Below, piece after piece: positions 42,167 to 51,864 of a DNA stretch of 64,000 bases (position 1 is the stretch's first letter; every line of letters begins with the position of its first letter). Made by a program: the position numbers and the translations under genes. The notes below the pieces were generated by a model. It had not been told where the DNA came from and did not search any database. It saw only the letters and a program-made list of their open reading frames with translations. This DNA is from Pseudomonas fluorescens (lineage in GTDB: Bacteria; Pseudomonadota; Gammaproteobacteria; Pseudomonadales; Pseudomonadaceae). The stretch is from positions 4,712,001 to 4,776,000 of the forward strand of contig LR782234.1 in assembly GCA_902825215.1 (NCBI GenBank), read 5' to 3'.

Positions 42167-44752
42167 ATGTCCTCACGCCTTACCCGCCAGACTGCTTCCC
42201 CTTCCCGCGTACTGTCGCTACTGACCGCGGCCATCCTCATGGCCAGCACCGCGCCGCTGCTGGCGGCGCCCGAGCAACCGGCGCGCAGCATGGGCGATTA
42301 CGCGTTTGCCATCGGCCAACAACCGTTGGTATCGGCGTTGAACGCGTTTACTGCCGTGACCGGCTGGCAGGTCGGCCTACCGGCAGAACTGGGCCAAGGC
42401 GTGGCATCGCCGGGTGTGCGCGGTTCGCTGCCGCCGGAGAAAGCCCTCGAGCGGCTGTTGGTGGGGACCAACCTGAGCTTCCGCAAACTGAGCAACAACA
42501 ATGTCGTACTGGAGAAGCGCAACAGCAGCGGCACGCTGAACCTGGATCAGGTGACCATCAGCGCCACCCGCCAGGAGCAGTCGGTCAACAGCGTGCCGGC
42601 CACTGTCACCGTGCAGACCCGCGAAGACCTCGACCGCCACAACGTCAACACCATCAAGGAACTGGTGCGCTACGAGCCGGGCGTTTCCGTTGGCGGCGCC
42701 GGCCAGCGTGGCGGCATCAGCGGCTACAACATCCGTGGCATCGACGGCGATCGCATCCTCACCCAGGTCGATGGCGTGGAAATCCCCAACGGTTTCTTCA
42801 ACGGCCCGTACGCCAAGAGCCAGCGCAACTACGTTGACCCGGAAATCGTCAAACGCGTCGAAATCCTGCGCGGCCCGGCCTCGGTGCTGTACGGCAGCAA
42901 CGCCATCGGCGGCGCGGTCAGCTATTACACGCTGGATGCCGACGACATCATCAAGCCCGGCAAAGACCTCGGCGCACGCCTGAAAACCGGTTACAGCTCG
43001 GCCGACGACAGCTGGCTGAAGTCCGCCACCGTCGCCGGGCGCTCCGGCGAGTTCGACGGCTTGCTGCATTACAGCCAGCGCGACGGCCACGAAACCGAAT
43101 CCTACGGCGGCAACAACGGCACCGGCCTTGCGCGCACCGCCGCCAACCCGGAAGACGTGCGCGCGAACAACGTGCTGGCCAAGCTCGGCTGGAACTATAA
43201 CGACGATTCGCGTCTGGGCCTGACCTACGAAAAGTACAAGGACGACCGCGACACCGATCAGAAAAGCGCCTACGGCGGCCCCTACTTCAACGGTGCGCCG
43301 ACCATCCCCGACAGCATGCTGCCCGGCGGCATGTACCAGTGGCGCACCGGCAACGACACCATCAGCCGTGAGCGCTTTGGCCTCGAACACACGTTCGCCC
43401 TCGACAGCCTGCTGGTCGACAATGTGAAGTGGAGCCTCAATTACCAGATCGCCAAGACTGACCAGAGCACCGCAGAATATTACTACCCGATCACCCGCAA
43501 AGTGCTGCGCACCCGCGACACGATCTACGAAGAAAAACAGTGGGTCTTCGATGCGCAACTGGACAAGGCTTTCACCCTCGGCGCCACCGATCATGTGCTG
43601 ACCTATGGCACCACGATCAAGCAGCAGAAAGTCACCGGCTCGCGCAGCGGCGACGGCACCTGTCTGGCCGTGGGCCGTGGTTGCACGGCGATTGGCGCGA
43701 CCAGTGCCGCGGACGTGCTGGCCAAGGCCAGCGATTTCCCCGACCCGACCATCAACACCTACAGCCTGTTCGCCCAGGACCAGATCAGCTGGAACGACTG
43801 GACCTTCCTGCCGGGCCTGCGCTACGACTACACCCAGCTCAAGCCGCACATCACTCAGGAATTCCTCAACACCGTGGCCGCCGACGGCCAAGGCACCGTC
43901 AGCGACAAGAACAAGACCTGGCACAAAGTCTCGCCGAAATTCGGCCTGACCTATGCCCTGACGGAAAACTACACCTGGTACGGCCAGTACGCTGAAGGCT
44001 TCCGCACCCCGACGGCAAAATCGCTGTACGGGCGCTTCGAGAACAACACCACCGGGTACACCGTCGCGCCGAACTCCGATCTTGAACCGGAGAAAAGCAA
44101 AAGCTTCGAAACCGGCCTGCGCGGCCATTTCGAGCACGGCTCGTTCGACGTGGCGGTGTTCTATAACAAGTACCGCGATTTCATCAACGAAGACGCGGTC
44201 AAGCCGGGCGACGATCAACTGACCTTCCAGAGCAACAACATCAAGCGCGCCACCATCAAGGGCGCGGAAGTCAAAGGCCGCTTGAATCTGGATGCGTTCG
44301 GCGCGCCGCAAGGCTTGTACACCCAAGGCTCGATCGCCTACGCCTACGGTCGCAACAATGACAGCGGCGAGCCGATCAACAGCGTCAACCCGCTGACCGG
44401 CGTGTTCGGCCTCGGTTACGACCAGGACCATTACGGTGGCTTGCTGAGCTGGACTGTGGTGAAGAAAAAGGACCGCGTCGACGACAGCAATTTCAAGTCG
44501 CCGGACGGCGTCAGCAGCCAGTTCAAGACGCCGGGCTTCGGCATTCTCGATCTGGCCGGCTATTACAAGGTCAGCGACGACGTCACCGTCAGCGGCGGCA
44601 TCTACAACCTCACCGACAAGCAGTACTGGCTGTGGGATGACGTGCGCGGTTACGACAGCGTCGGTGAAGCCTCGGTAACGCAACCGGCCAACCTCGATCG
44701 CCTGACCCAGCCGGGCCGCAACTTCGCGATCAACCTGATCTGGGACATCTGA
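42167..44752 (+). CDS. TonB-dependent heme/hemoprotein receptor with signalling domain
   Basis: Codes for 861 residues. A signal peptide (cleaved near LLAA, about residue 34) is followed by an STN signalling domain (about 43-110), a TonB-box/plug beginning LDQVTISATRQ, and a 22-strand barrel ending in INLIWDI. The heme-receptor FRAP/NPNL region appears as EGFRTPTAKSLYG and APNSDLEPE (variants of both motifs). The STN domain means it talks to the FecR-like protein. With heme oxygenase next door it is almost surely a heme receptor (HxuA/BhuR/HasR-like). ATG 42167 with ACGGAG; a GTG at 42146 is in frame. Confidence 0.9.
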   Translation: MSSRLTRQTASPSRVLSLLTAAILMASTAPLLAAPEQPARSMGDYAFAIGQQPLVSALNAFTAVTGWQVGLPAELGQGVASPGVRGSLPPEKALERLLVGTNLSFRKLSNNNVVLEKRNSSGTLNLDQVTISATRQEQSVNSVPATVTVQTREDLDRHNVNTIKELVRYEPGVSVGGAGQRGGISGYNIRGIDGDRILTQVDGVEIPNGFFNGPYAKSQRNYVDPEIVKRVEILRGPASVLYGSNAIGGAVSYYTLDADDIIKPGKDLGARLKTGYSSADDSWLKSATVAGRSGEFDGLLHYSQRDGHETESYGGNNGTGLARTAANPEDVRANNVLAKLGWNYNDDSRLGLTYEKYKDDRDTDQKSAYGGPYFNGAPTIPDSMLPGGMYQWRTGNDTISRERFGLEHTFALDSLLVDNVKWSLNYQIAKTDQSTAEYYYPITRKVLRTRDTIYEEKQWVFDAQLDKAFTLGATDHVLTYGTTIKQQKVTGSRSGDGTCLAVGRGCTAIGATSAADVLAKASDFPDPTINTYSLFAQDQISWNDWTFLPGLRYDYTQLKPHITQEFLNTVAADGQGTVSDKNKTWHKVSPKFGLTYALTENYTWYGQYAEGFRTPTAKSLYGRFENNTTGYTVAPNSDLEPEKSKSFETGLRGHFEHGSFDVAVFYNKYRDFINEDAVKPGDDQLTFQSNNIKRATIKGAEVKGRLNLDAFGAPQGLYTQGSIAYAYGRNNDSGEPINSVNPLTGVFGLGYDQDHYGGLLSWTVVKKKDRVDDSNFKSPDGVSSQFKTPGFGILDLAGYYKVSDDVTVSGGIYNLTDKQYWLWDDVRGYDSVGEASVTQPANLDRLTQPGRNFAINLIWDI

Positions 44753-44862
44753 TCCGGCCGAGCTCACTGCGTGTGCGCTACGCCGCGCAGTGAGTTTTTT
44801 TTACGCTCCGGCGCCTGCCCGTACGTCTTGTTATCAAGCGCCTCATTTATCAAGGACACCCC

Positions 44863-45459
44863 ATGACTGCCTCGGACAAAGCCCTGCGTTCGCAACGCCT
44901 GAACCAGATCACCCATGAGCCGCACAGCAAGCTCGATGCGTTGGTGAAAGCCCACGCACCGTTCGAGACGCGCGCCAGCTTCGCCCGTTTTGTCGTTGCG
45001 CAGTACCTGTTCCAGTCGGAACTGGTCGCGCTGTACAACGATGCCGAACTGACCGCGATCATCCCTGACCTGCCAGCCCGGTGCCGCGCCGAAGCTGCCA
45101 GGGCAGACCTGGCCGACCTCGACACCGAAGTCCCGGCGCCAGTGGCCGGCGCCGTCAACAACCCGAGCAAGGCGCGCGCGCTGGGCTGGCTGTTCGTCTC
45201 TGAAGGCTCCAAGCTCGGTGCGGCGTTTCTGATCAAACGTGCGGTGGAGTTGGAGCTGAGCGAAAGCTTCGGCGCGCGTCATCTCGGCGAGCCAGAAGGC
45301 GGCCGTGCCGAAGGCTGGAAGAGCTTCGTGCGTACGATCGATGCACTGCAATTTACGGCTGAAGAAGAAGCCGAAGCCGAGCAAGGCGCGCTCGATGCGT
45401 TCAATCGCTTCACCGTGTTGCTGGAGCAGGCTTACGCCACCCATGCCGAGCCGGCCTGA
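44863..45459 (+). CDS. hemO: Biliverdin-producing heme oxygenase, PigA/HemO type
   Basis: Codes for 198 residues of the all-helical heme oxygenase family, with close similarity to P. aeruginosa PigA (198 aa). The proximal heme ligand is His21 in THEPHSKLDALVK, matching PigA His26. Asn14 and Lys29 correspond to PigA Asn19 and Lys34, residues that rotate the heme so that beta/delta biliverdin forms. GWLFVSEGSKLGAAFLIKRA is the distal helix with its lysine. It frees iron from heme taken up by the adjacent receptor. The gene starts 110 bp after the receptor stop. Confidence 0.94.
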   Translation: MTASDKALRSQRLNQITHEPHSKLDALVKAHAPFETRASFARFVVAQYLFQSELVALYNDAELTAIIPDLPARCRAEAARADLADLDTEVPAPVAGAVNNPSKARALGWLFVSEGSKLGAAFLIKRAVELELSESFGARHLGEPEGGRAEGWKSFVRTIDALQFTAEEEAEAEQGALDAFNRFTVLLEQAYATHAEPA

Positions 45460-45477
45460 CTGATACAACACAAGACC

Positions 45478-45570
45478 CTGTGGGAGCTGGCTTGCCAGCG
45501 ATGGCGATAGATCAGTCAATACGATGTCGACTGTTCCACCGTTATCGCTGGCAAGCCAGCTCCCACAGGG
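45478..45570. repeat. REPIN, type II
   Basis: Inverted pair of TGTGGGAGCTGGCTTGCCAGCGA units between hemO and the YbaN gene, both near-consensus. Confidence 0.9.
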
Positions 45571-45622
45571 ATCTCTGCAAGCCTGTAGAATCCCCGTTTC
45601 GCCTCACTGCAATCCCGAGCCC

Positions 45623-46018
45623 ATGCCCGCACCCGTCCCCTCAAAACTCGCCCGCCTGCTGTTCGGCCTGCTTGCCTATGTCAGCCTCGGCATCGGGCTG
45701 GTCGCAATTGTCGTGCCCGGGCTGCCAACCACCGAGTTCATCCTGCTTGCCGCGTGGGCCGCGACGCGCAGTTCGCCGCGCTTGAGTGCGTGGCTGGAAA
45801 ACCATCGCCTGTTCGGGCCGATCCTGAGTAACTGGCGCAACGGCAAGATCATCGCGCGCAAGGCCAAGGTCAGCGCAACGTTGAGCATGCTGCTGTGCGC
45901 AACGCTGATGCTGGTGCTGCTCGAGCATGGCTGGCCGATCTATCTGGCAATCGCCGGCATGGCGCTGGGCAATCTGTGGATCTGGTCGCGCCCGGAAAAC
46001 CTCCCCGCTGCACACTGA
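45623..46018 (+). CDS. YbaN-family (DUF454) inner-membrane protein
   Basis: Codes for 131 residues with about four short membrane helices. FGLLAYVSLGIGLVAIVVPGLPTTEFILLAAWAATRSSPRL is the DUF454 signature. Function unknown; some relatives lie near heme or iron genes, as here. ATG 45623 is chosen because upstream codons come from the REPIN. Confidence 0.85.
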   Translation: MPAPVPSKLARLLFGLLAYVSLGIGLVAIVVPGLPTTEFILLAAWAATRSSPRLSAWLENHRLFGPILSNWRNGKIIARKAKVSATLSMLLCATLMLVLLEHGWPIYLAIAGMALGNLWIWSRPENLPAAH

Positions 46019-46210
46019 AACATCCCTGTAATTATTCTAGTTTTCGGCACAATCTCCTGCGCAAACGTTTAGCGCTGACCGTTCGTCGGCAGCCGCCTCA
46101 TGCCATTTCGTTGCTCGCCGATGAGCAGACATGGCGCTGAATGGATTTGGCGAACCGGGTAGTTCATTTGCCCGACAGTCACTTTTCCTTTTCCATTTAC
46201 GAGACGCCCG

Positions 46211-48349
46211 ATGTTCGACTCACTCTCCATTCGCCTGAAAATCGTCCTGCTCAGCGGCCTGTGCCTGCTCGGTGTGGTTGCGCTGATCGTCGGCATGAAC
46301 ATGTACCAGACCAATCAGAACGACGAACTGGTCAGTAATTCCAGCAACCAGTTGCTCACCGCCAGCGTGCAGAATCTGCTGCAGGCCAAAGCCGCCGAAC
46401 AAGCGGTGCGTGTGCAGAAAACCTTCGGCGAAAGCCTGCTGGTGATCACCGCGCTGGCCGATCAGATCAAGGACCTGCGCGTGATGGCCGCCAAGCGTTC
46501 ACTCGATGCAGGCGCCCTGCGCGAAGAGTTGAACCAGAGCCTGAAAACCGCCTTCGAGCGCAACGACAAGGTGCTGGGCATCTGGCTGGCCTTCGAACCC
46601 AACGGTCTGGATGGCAAGGACAGCGAATTCGTCGATGACGCCGCGCGCCAGTCCAACGAAGCCGGGCGCTTCGCCACTTACTGGAGCCGCGCCGGCGGTG
46701 CTGCGCTGAACACGATCATGGTCGAAGAAGACCTGACCAAAACCACCCTCAGCGTCAGCGGCACGCCCTACAACAGCTGGTACACCTGCCCTCGCGACAA
46801 CAAGCGCACCTGCCTGCTCGACCCGTATGCCGACACCGTCGGAACCAAGGAAATGCTCATGACGACCATTTCCGTGCCGCTGATCGTCGACGGCAAAGCC
46901 CTCGGCGTGGTCGGTATCGACATTGCCCTCGACGCCCTGCAAGCCGCCGCCGTCGAGTCGCAGCGCAGCCTGTTCAACAACGCCGGGCACATGCTCATCG
47001 TCTCCGGCAGCGGCGTGCTCGCGGCGGACAGCGCCGATGCGAGCAAGGTCGGCAAGAAGATCGCCGACACCCCCGGTGTCGACAGCAAGGACGTGCTGCA
47101 ACTGCTCACCGCCGGCACGCCGAAGATCCTCGAACAGGGCGACCTGATCCGCGCGGTGTATCCGGTCGACCCGATCGGCAATTCGCGCGCCTGGGGTGTG
47201 GTCATCGACCTGCCCAAACACGTGCTGCTGGCCGATTCGGTGAAGCTGCAAGCAGTGCTCGACGATGCTCAGGAAACCGGCGTGATCACTGCGCTGCTGG
47301 TCGCCGTGGTGGCCGGTGTAGTCGGTCTGCTGCTGATCTGGCTCACCGCTTCGGGCGTTACCCGGCCGATCAACAGCGTCGCGGAAATGCTGAAGAACAT
47401 CGCCAGCGGCGAAGGCGATCTGACCCAGCGCCTGGACTACAGCAAGAAAGATGAACTGGGCGAACTGGTGAACTGGTTCAACCGCTTCCTCGACAAGCTG
47501 CAACCGACCATCGCCCAGATCAAACAAAGCATCACCGAAGCCCGCGGCACCGCCGACCAGTCTTCGGAGATCGCCCGGCAGACCAGCGAAGGCATGCAGG
47601 TGCAGTTCCGCGAGATCGACCAGGTCGCCACGGCGTCGAACGAAATGAGCGCTACCGCCCACGACGTCGCCAACAGCGCCTCGAACGCCGCCAATGCTGC
47701 GAAAGGCGCCGATCAATCGGCCAAGGACGGTATGGCGATCATCGAGCGCAGCACCCGCGACATCAACCAGTTGGCCGACGAAGTCAGCAAAGCGGTGACT
47801 GAAGTCGAAGCGCTGGCGGTCAACAGCGAGCAGATCGGTTCGGTGCTGGAAGTGATCCGCAGCATCGCCGAGCAGACCAACCTGCTCGCCCTCAACGCCG
47901 CCATCGAAGCCGCCCGCGCCGGTGAGAGCGGCCGTGGTTTCGCCGTGGTCGCTGACGAGGTGCGCAACCTCGCCAAGCGCACTCAGGATTCGGTGGAGGA
48001 AATTCGCTTGGTGATCGAGCGCATCCAGACCGGCACCCGTGGCGTGGTCGCGACCATGCATTCGAGCCAGACCCAGGCGCACAACAACGCCGGGCAGATT
48101 CGTCAGGCGGTCGATGCGCTGGGCAAGATCAGCGACGCGGTGACAGTGATCAGCGACATGAACCTGCAGATCGCCAGCGCCGCCGAACAGCAGAGCGCCG
48201 TGGCCGAAGAGGTCAACCGCAACGTCTCGGCGATCCGCACCGTCACCGAAACCCTCACCGGGCAAGCCACTGAATCCGCCGCGATCAGCAGCCAGCTCAA
48301 CAGCCTGGCGAGCCAGCAGATGAAATTGATGGATCAGTTCCGCGTCTGA
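46211..48349 (+). CDS. Methyl-accepting chemotaxis protein with dCache ligand domain
   Basis: Codes for 712 residues. TM1 (about 10-30), a periplasmic dCache domain (about 35-350), TM2 (about 358-380), HAMP, and a signalling domain with the hairpin SIAEQTNLLALNAAIEAARAGES. The distal Cache pocket carries SWYTCPRDNKRTCLLDPYADTVG, with two cysteines able to form a disulphide; this pattern recalls TlpQ/McpU receptors for polyamines and histamine, but the ligand is not proven. No chemotaxis partner genes lie nearby. Confidence 0.88.
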   Translation: MFDSLSIRLKIVLLSGLCLLGVVALIVGMNMYQTNQNDELVSNSSNQLLTASVQNLLQAKAAEQAVRVQKTFGESLLVITALADQIKDLRVMAAKRSLDAGALREELNQSLKTAFERNDKVLGIWLAFEPNGLDGKDSEFVDDAARQSNEAGRFATYWSRAGGAALNTIMVEEDLTKTTLSVSGTPYNSWYTCPRDNKRTCLLDPYADTVGTKEMLMTTISVPLIVDGKALGVVGIDIALDALQAAAVESQRSLFNNAGHMLIVSGSGVLAADSADASKVGKKIADTPGVDSKDVLQLLTAGTPKILEQGDLIRAVYPVDPIGNSRAWGVVIDLPKHVLLADSVKLQAVLDDAQETGVITALLVAVVAGVVGLLLIWLTASGVTRPINSVAEMLKNIASGEGDLTQRLDYSKKDELGELVNWFNRFLDKLQPTIAQIKQSITEARGTADQSSEIARQTSEGMQVQFREIDQVATASNEMSATAHDVANSASNAANAAKGADQSAKDGMAIIERSTRDINQLADEVSKAVTEVEALAVNSEQIGSVLEVIRSIAEQTNLLALNAAIEAARAGESGRGFAVVADEVRNLAKRTQDSVEEIRLVIERIQTGTRGVVATMHSSQTQAHNNAGQIRQAVDALGKISDAVTVISDMNLQIASAAEQQSAVAEEVNRNVSAIRTVTETLTGQATESAAISSQLNSLASQQMKLMDQFRV

Positions 48350-48376
48350 TCGCCAGAGCCGGAACACCACAAATCC

Positions 48377-48470
48377 CTGTGGGAGCTGGCTTGCCAGCGA
48401 TGGCGGCAGGTCAGTTGACCATGCTGTGGCTGACACACCGCTATCGCTGGCAAGCCAGCTCCCACAGGGG
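48377..48470. repeat. REPIN, type II
   Basis: Doublet between the chemoreceptor and CoA-transferase genes, both on the plus strand. Confidence 0.9.
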
Positions 48471-48548
48471 CGAGTGTTGATCCTGCGGTTTCATCTAAAC
48501 CGCGATTCTTTTGCACTATCATCGCCCTCTCGCTTCGGAGGGTTTTCG

Positions 48549-49895
48549 ATGACTGAGTTGCTCACCTCCCTGCAAGCCGCGCTCGGCTTGCCACCCACGC
48601 CAATCGCATTCGAAGAGCGTGGCGCCCTGCCCTCGGCGTTTGCCGTCACCGATCTGGCCTGCGCCAGCCTCGCCGCGGCCGGTCAAGCGGTCAGCGAATT
48701 GCTCCGCCAGCAGACCGGTGAATTACCGACCGTCGCCGTCGATCGACGTCTGGCATCGTTCTGGTTCAGTTCTTCGATCCGGCCAATCGGCTGGCAAGTG
48801 CCGCCGCTGTGGGACGCGGTCGCCGGTGACTACGCCACCGCAGACGGCTGGATTCGCCTGCACACCAACGCCCCGCATCACCGCGCCGCCGCTGAGCGGG
48901 TGCTCGGTGCCTGCGCCGACCGTGCGGCGATGGCGGCCAACGTCGCAAAGTGGACCAGCACGGCACTGGAGCAAGCGGTGGTCGAAGCCAACGGTTGCGC
49001 CGCCGAAATGCGCAGCTGGGCGCAGTGGCAGCAGCATCCGCAAGGGCTGGCGGTGAATGCCGAGCCGCTGGTGCATTTTTCTGAACAGACGGATGGTAAA
49101 ACCCTGGCTTGGCAGGGCTCGGCCGCACGACCGCTGGCCGGGATCAAGGTGCTGGACCTGACCCGCGTGCTGGCCGGCCCCACGGCCAGCCGCTTTCTCG
49201 CCGGGCTGGGCGCGGATGTGTTGCGCATCGACTCGCCGACGTGGAACGAACCCGGCGTCGTCCCGGAGATGACCCTGGGCAAGCGCTGCGCGCGGCTGGA
49301 TCTGCATGATCCAGCAGATCGCGCGCTGTTCGAGAGCTTGTTGAAAGACGCCGACCTTCTGCTGCACGGCTATCGCGCCGATGCCCTGGAACATCTCGGT
49401 TTCGGCTTTGAACGTCGACAACAACTGGCGCCGGGGTTGATCGACGTCAGCCTGAATGCCTATGGCTGGAGCGGTCCGTGGCGCAACCGGCGCGGCTTCG
49501 ACAGCCTGGTGCAGATGAGCAGCGGCATCGCCGAGGCCGGGCAACGCTGGAAGCAGGCGGATAAACCGACGCCCTTGCCGGTGCAGGCGCTGGACCATGC
49601 GACCGGGTATCTGATGGCCGCGAGTGCGCTCAGGTTGCTGACTGAACGACTGGCCAACGGACGCGGGGGTTCGGCGCGGTTGTCGCTGGCGCGTACGGCG
49701 AAGTTGTTGATCGAGCATGGGCCGGGGACGAATGAGCCATTGCGGGCCGAAGATGCGCTGGATCAAGCTCCGGCGATTGAACAGACGCCGTGGGGGGCGG
49801 CGCGGCGGTTGCGCGTACCGGTGCTGATCAGCGGGACGGCGGTGCAGTGGGATTTGCCCGCCGCCGAATTGGGGTCACATCAAGCGCAGTGGTGA
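48549..49895 (+). CDS. Class III (CaiB/BaiF) CoA-transferase family protein
   Basis: Codes for 448 residues. The CoA-transferase III core starts at about residue 195 with PLAGIKVLDLTRVLAGPTASRFLAGLGADVLRI, including the catalytic aspartate region further on (DLHDPADRALFESLLKDADLLLHGYRADALEHLG). The N-terminal 190 residues form a second, diverged domain. The substrate is unknown. GGAGGG precedes the ATG at 48549 at good spacing. Confidence 0.85.
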   Translation: MTELLTSLQAALGLPPTPIAFEERGALPSAFAVTDLACASLAAAGQAVSELLRQQTGELPTVAVDRRLASFWFSSSIRPIGWQVPPLWDAVAGDYATADGWIRLHTNAPHHRAAAERVLGACADRAAMAANVAKWTSTALEQAVVEANGCAAEMRSWAQWQQHPQGLAVNAEPLVHFSEQTDGKTLAWQGSAARPLAGIKVLDLTRVLAGPTASRFLAGLGADVLRIDSPTWNEPGVVPEMTLGKRCARLDLHDPADRALFESLLKDADLLLHGYRADALEHLGFGFERRQQLAPGLIDVSLNAYGWSGPWRNRRGFDSLVQMSSGIAEAGQRWKQADKPTPLPVQALDHATGYLMAASALRLLTERLANGRGGSARLSLARTAKLLIEHGPGTNEPLRAEDALDQAPAIEQTPWGAARRLRVPVLISGTAVQWDLPAAELGSHQAQW

Positions 49896-49907
49896 TGTTG
49901 GGAGCGC

Positions 49908-49973
49908 TTTCGCGAGCAGGCTCGCTCCCACATGAGATGTGCGCTCCCTTGTGGGAGCGAGCCTGCTCGCGAA
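49908..49973. repeat. REP pair, type I, opposite orientation
   Basis: CGCGAGCAGGCTCGCTCCCACA then TGTGGGAGCGAGCCTGCTCGCG with an 18-bp spacer, between the convergent CoA-transferase and arcD paralogue. Confidence 0.9.
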
Positions 49974-50003
49974 TACGCCGGCCCTGCCAAAGCAACATTC
50001 CGA

Positions 50004-51431
50004 TCACAAACTCAACACCCCGCTATACAACCCATACGCCGCCAACCCCGCGCCCATCACCACACAGGCAAAAATCCCTTTCTCCACCGTGGTAAACAAC
50101 GGTTCACCCGCCTCACGCTTGGCCTTGGCAAACAGAATCACCCCCGGCGCGTACAACAGCGCCGACAGCAGCAGGTATTTCACCCCGCCGGCATACAACA
50201 ACCACACCGCATAGACCAGGGCGATGCCGCCGATCAGCAGGTCCTTGCGGCGCTCGGCCGAGGCCTGTTCGTAGGTTTCGCCACGCCCGCTGAGCAGCAC
50301 CGCGTACGCCGCCGACCACAGGTACGGCACCAGAATCATCGACGAGGCCAGGTAGATCAGACTGGTGTAAGTGCCCGCCGAAAACAGCGTGATCAACAGG
50401 AAAATCTGGATCATCGCGTTGGTCAGCCACAGCGCGTTGACCGGCACATGGTTTTTGTTTTCCCTGGTCAGGAACGCCGGCATGGTCTTGTCTTTGGCGG
50501 TGGCGAACAGGATCTCGGCGCAGAGCAACGCCCACGACAGCAACGCCCCGAGCAGCGAAATCGCCAGGCCGACGCTGATCAGCAATGCGCCCCACGGCCC
50601 GACGATGTGCTCAAGTACGGCGGCCAGCGACGGGTTCTGCAAGTTGGCCAGTTCCGGTTGGGTCATGATGCCCAGCGACAGCACATTGACCAGCACCAGC
50701 AGGGCCAGCACGCCGATAAAACCGATCACCGTAGCGCGACCGACGTCGCTGCGTTTCTCTGCCCGCGCCGAATACACGCTGGCGCCTTCGATGCCGATGA
50801 ACACAAACACGGTGACCAGCATCATGTTGCGCACCTGATCCATCACCCCGCCGAAATTCGGATTGCCGGTGCCCCAAATGTCGCGGGTGAAAATATCCGC
50901 CTTGAACGCCACCGCGGCGATGATGATGAACATGATCAGCGGCACGACCTTGGCGACGGTGGTCAACTGGTTGATCAGCGCCGCCTCCTTGATCCCGCGC
51001 ATCACCAGAAAATGCACCGCCCACAGCAGCACCGAAGCACAGCCGATGGCGATCGGCGTATTGCCCTGACCGAACACCGGAAAGAAATAGCCAAGGGTGC
51101 TGAACAGCAACACGAAATAACCGACATTGCCCAGCCAGGCGCTGATCCAGTATCCCCACGCTGAGGAAAAGCCCATGTAATCGCCGAACCCGGCCTTGGC
51201 GTAGGCGTACACGCCCGAGTCCAGTTCCGGTTTGCGATTGGCCAAGGTCTGGAAGACGAAAGCCAGCGTCAGCATGCCGACGGCAGTGATGCCCCAACCG
51301 ATCAGAATCGCTCCGGCATCGGCGCGTGCCGCCATATTCTGCGGCAGCGAGAAAATCCCCCCGCCAATCATCGAACCCACCACCAGCGCGATCAGCGCGC
51401 CCAGTCGCAGCTTCTGTGTCGGTTGCGACAT
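50004..51431 (-). CDS. ArcD paralogue, basic amino acid antiporter (APA family)
   Basis: Codes for 475 residues with about 12-13 helices of the arginine/ornithine antiporter family. The N-terminal KLRLGALIALVVGSMIGGGIFSLPQNMAARADAGAILIGWGITAVG and most of the protein closely match ArcD at 51865-53298. It is divergent from the arcDABC operon and has its own AAGGAG Shine-Dalgarno, so it is a duplicated transporter under separate control. Substrate could be arginine/ornithine or a related pair such as lysine/cadaverine. Confidence 0.88.
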   Translation of the reverse strand: MSQPTQKLRLGALIALVVGSMIGGGIFSLPQNMAARADAGAILIGWGITAVGMLTLAFVFQTLANRKPELDSGVYAYAKAGFGDYMGFSSAWGYWISAWLGNVGYFVLLFSTLGYFFPVFGQGNTPIAIGCASVLLWAVHFLVMRGIKEAALINQLTTVAKVVPLIMFIIIAAVAFKADIFTRDIWGTGNPNFGGVMDQVRNMMLVTVFVFIGIEGASVYSARAEKRSDVGRATVIGFIGVLALLVLVNVLSLGIMTQPELANLQNPSLAAVLEHIVGPWGALLISVGLAISLLGALLSWALLCAEILFATAKDKTMPAFLTRENKNHVPVNALWLTNAMIQIFLLITLFSAGTYTSLIYLASSMILVPYLWSAAYAVLLSGRGETYEQASAERRKDLLIGGIALVYAVWLLYAGGVKYLLLSALLYAPGVILFAKAKREAGEPLFTTVEKGIFACVVMGAGLAAYGLYSGVLSL

Positions 51432-51864
51432 GCAAGTCTCCTTGAAAAACGGTGGCGAAGTTTATTTGTAACAACGACCGGCTAAAAATTTTAATGGTAG
51501 ATGATGCTTATCAGATAAAGCTTCAGCCCAGCTCGTTATATATAGCTGACAACGATAACGCATAGCACGCCGAAGCCATTCTGTGCGCTGATCCTGATTA
51601 ATCAATTCTGTACTGAAAACAGCGGCGGAAAATTTGCCAAACGCCAGAAAAGAACTAGCGTGATAATTCGAAAGTAATAATAGCCATTCCCAACCACTTA
51701 GCCACAAAGCCTCTAGAACGGGCCTCGCAGACGAAAGCCTTATGCCACTAGTGGATGCCTAAGTCATTCATTAACAATGGAATGTGACCATGAACTGATC
51801 TACGTCAGCTGTTTGAACAGACAACAGATTTACGCTGTGATCTCTTCTCTCCTGCAATGGAGTC
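51432..51864. other. AT-rich intergenic region between the two arcD genes
   Basis: 433 bp with clearly lower GC than the flanks, especially 51470-51780. It holds an Anr-type box at 51795-51808 for arcDABC. A small minus-strand ORF (51462-51707) lacks codon bias and overlaps the promoter area, so I do not call it a gene. Confidence 0.65.
51795..51808. promoter_or_regulatory. Anr/FNR box of arcDABC
   Basis: CTGATCTACGTCAG is a dyad with FNR-type halves, two bases from the reverse complement of the P. aeruginosa arc box (TTGAC-N4-ATCAG, as I recall it). TACGCT at 51831-51836 stands where the -10 would be for activation from -41.5. Confidence 0.65.

Noticed and set aside
42377..44767. 796-codon minus-strand frame opposite the TonB-dependent receptor
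   Set aside because: Shadow ORF in GC-rich DNA; low-complexity product; the receptor frame has signal peptide, plug and barrel.
46499..48436. 645-codon minus-strand frame opposite the chemoreceptor
   Set aside because: Shadow ORF; the plus-strand MCP has all expected domains.
51588..51605. CTGATCCTGATTAATCAA as a second Anr box
   Set aside because: The FNR-type half-sites do not have the required four-base spacing in any register.
51462..51707. 81-codon minus-strand ORF in the arcD spacer
   Set aside because: Lies in the promoter region of the arcD paralogue, lacks GC3 bias and has no clear Shine-Dalgarno.
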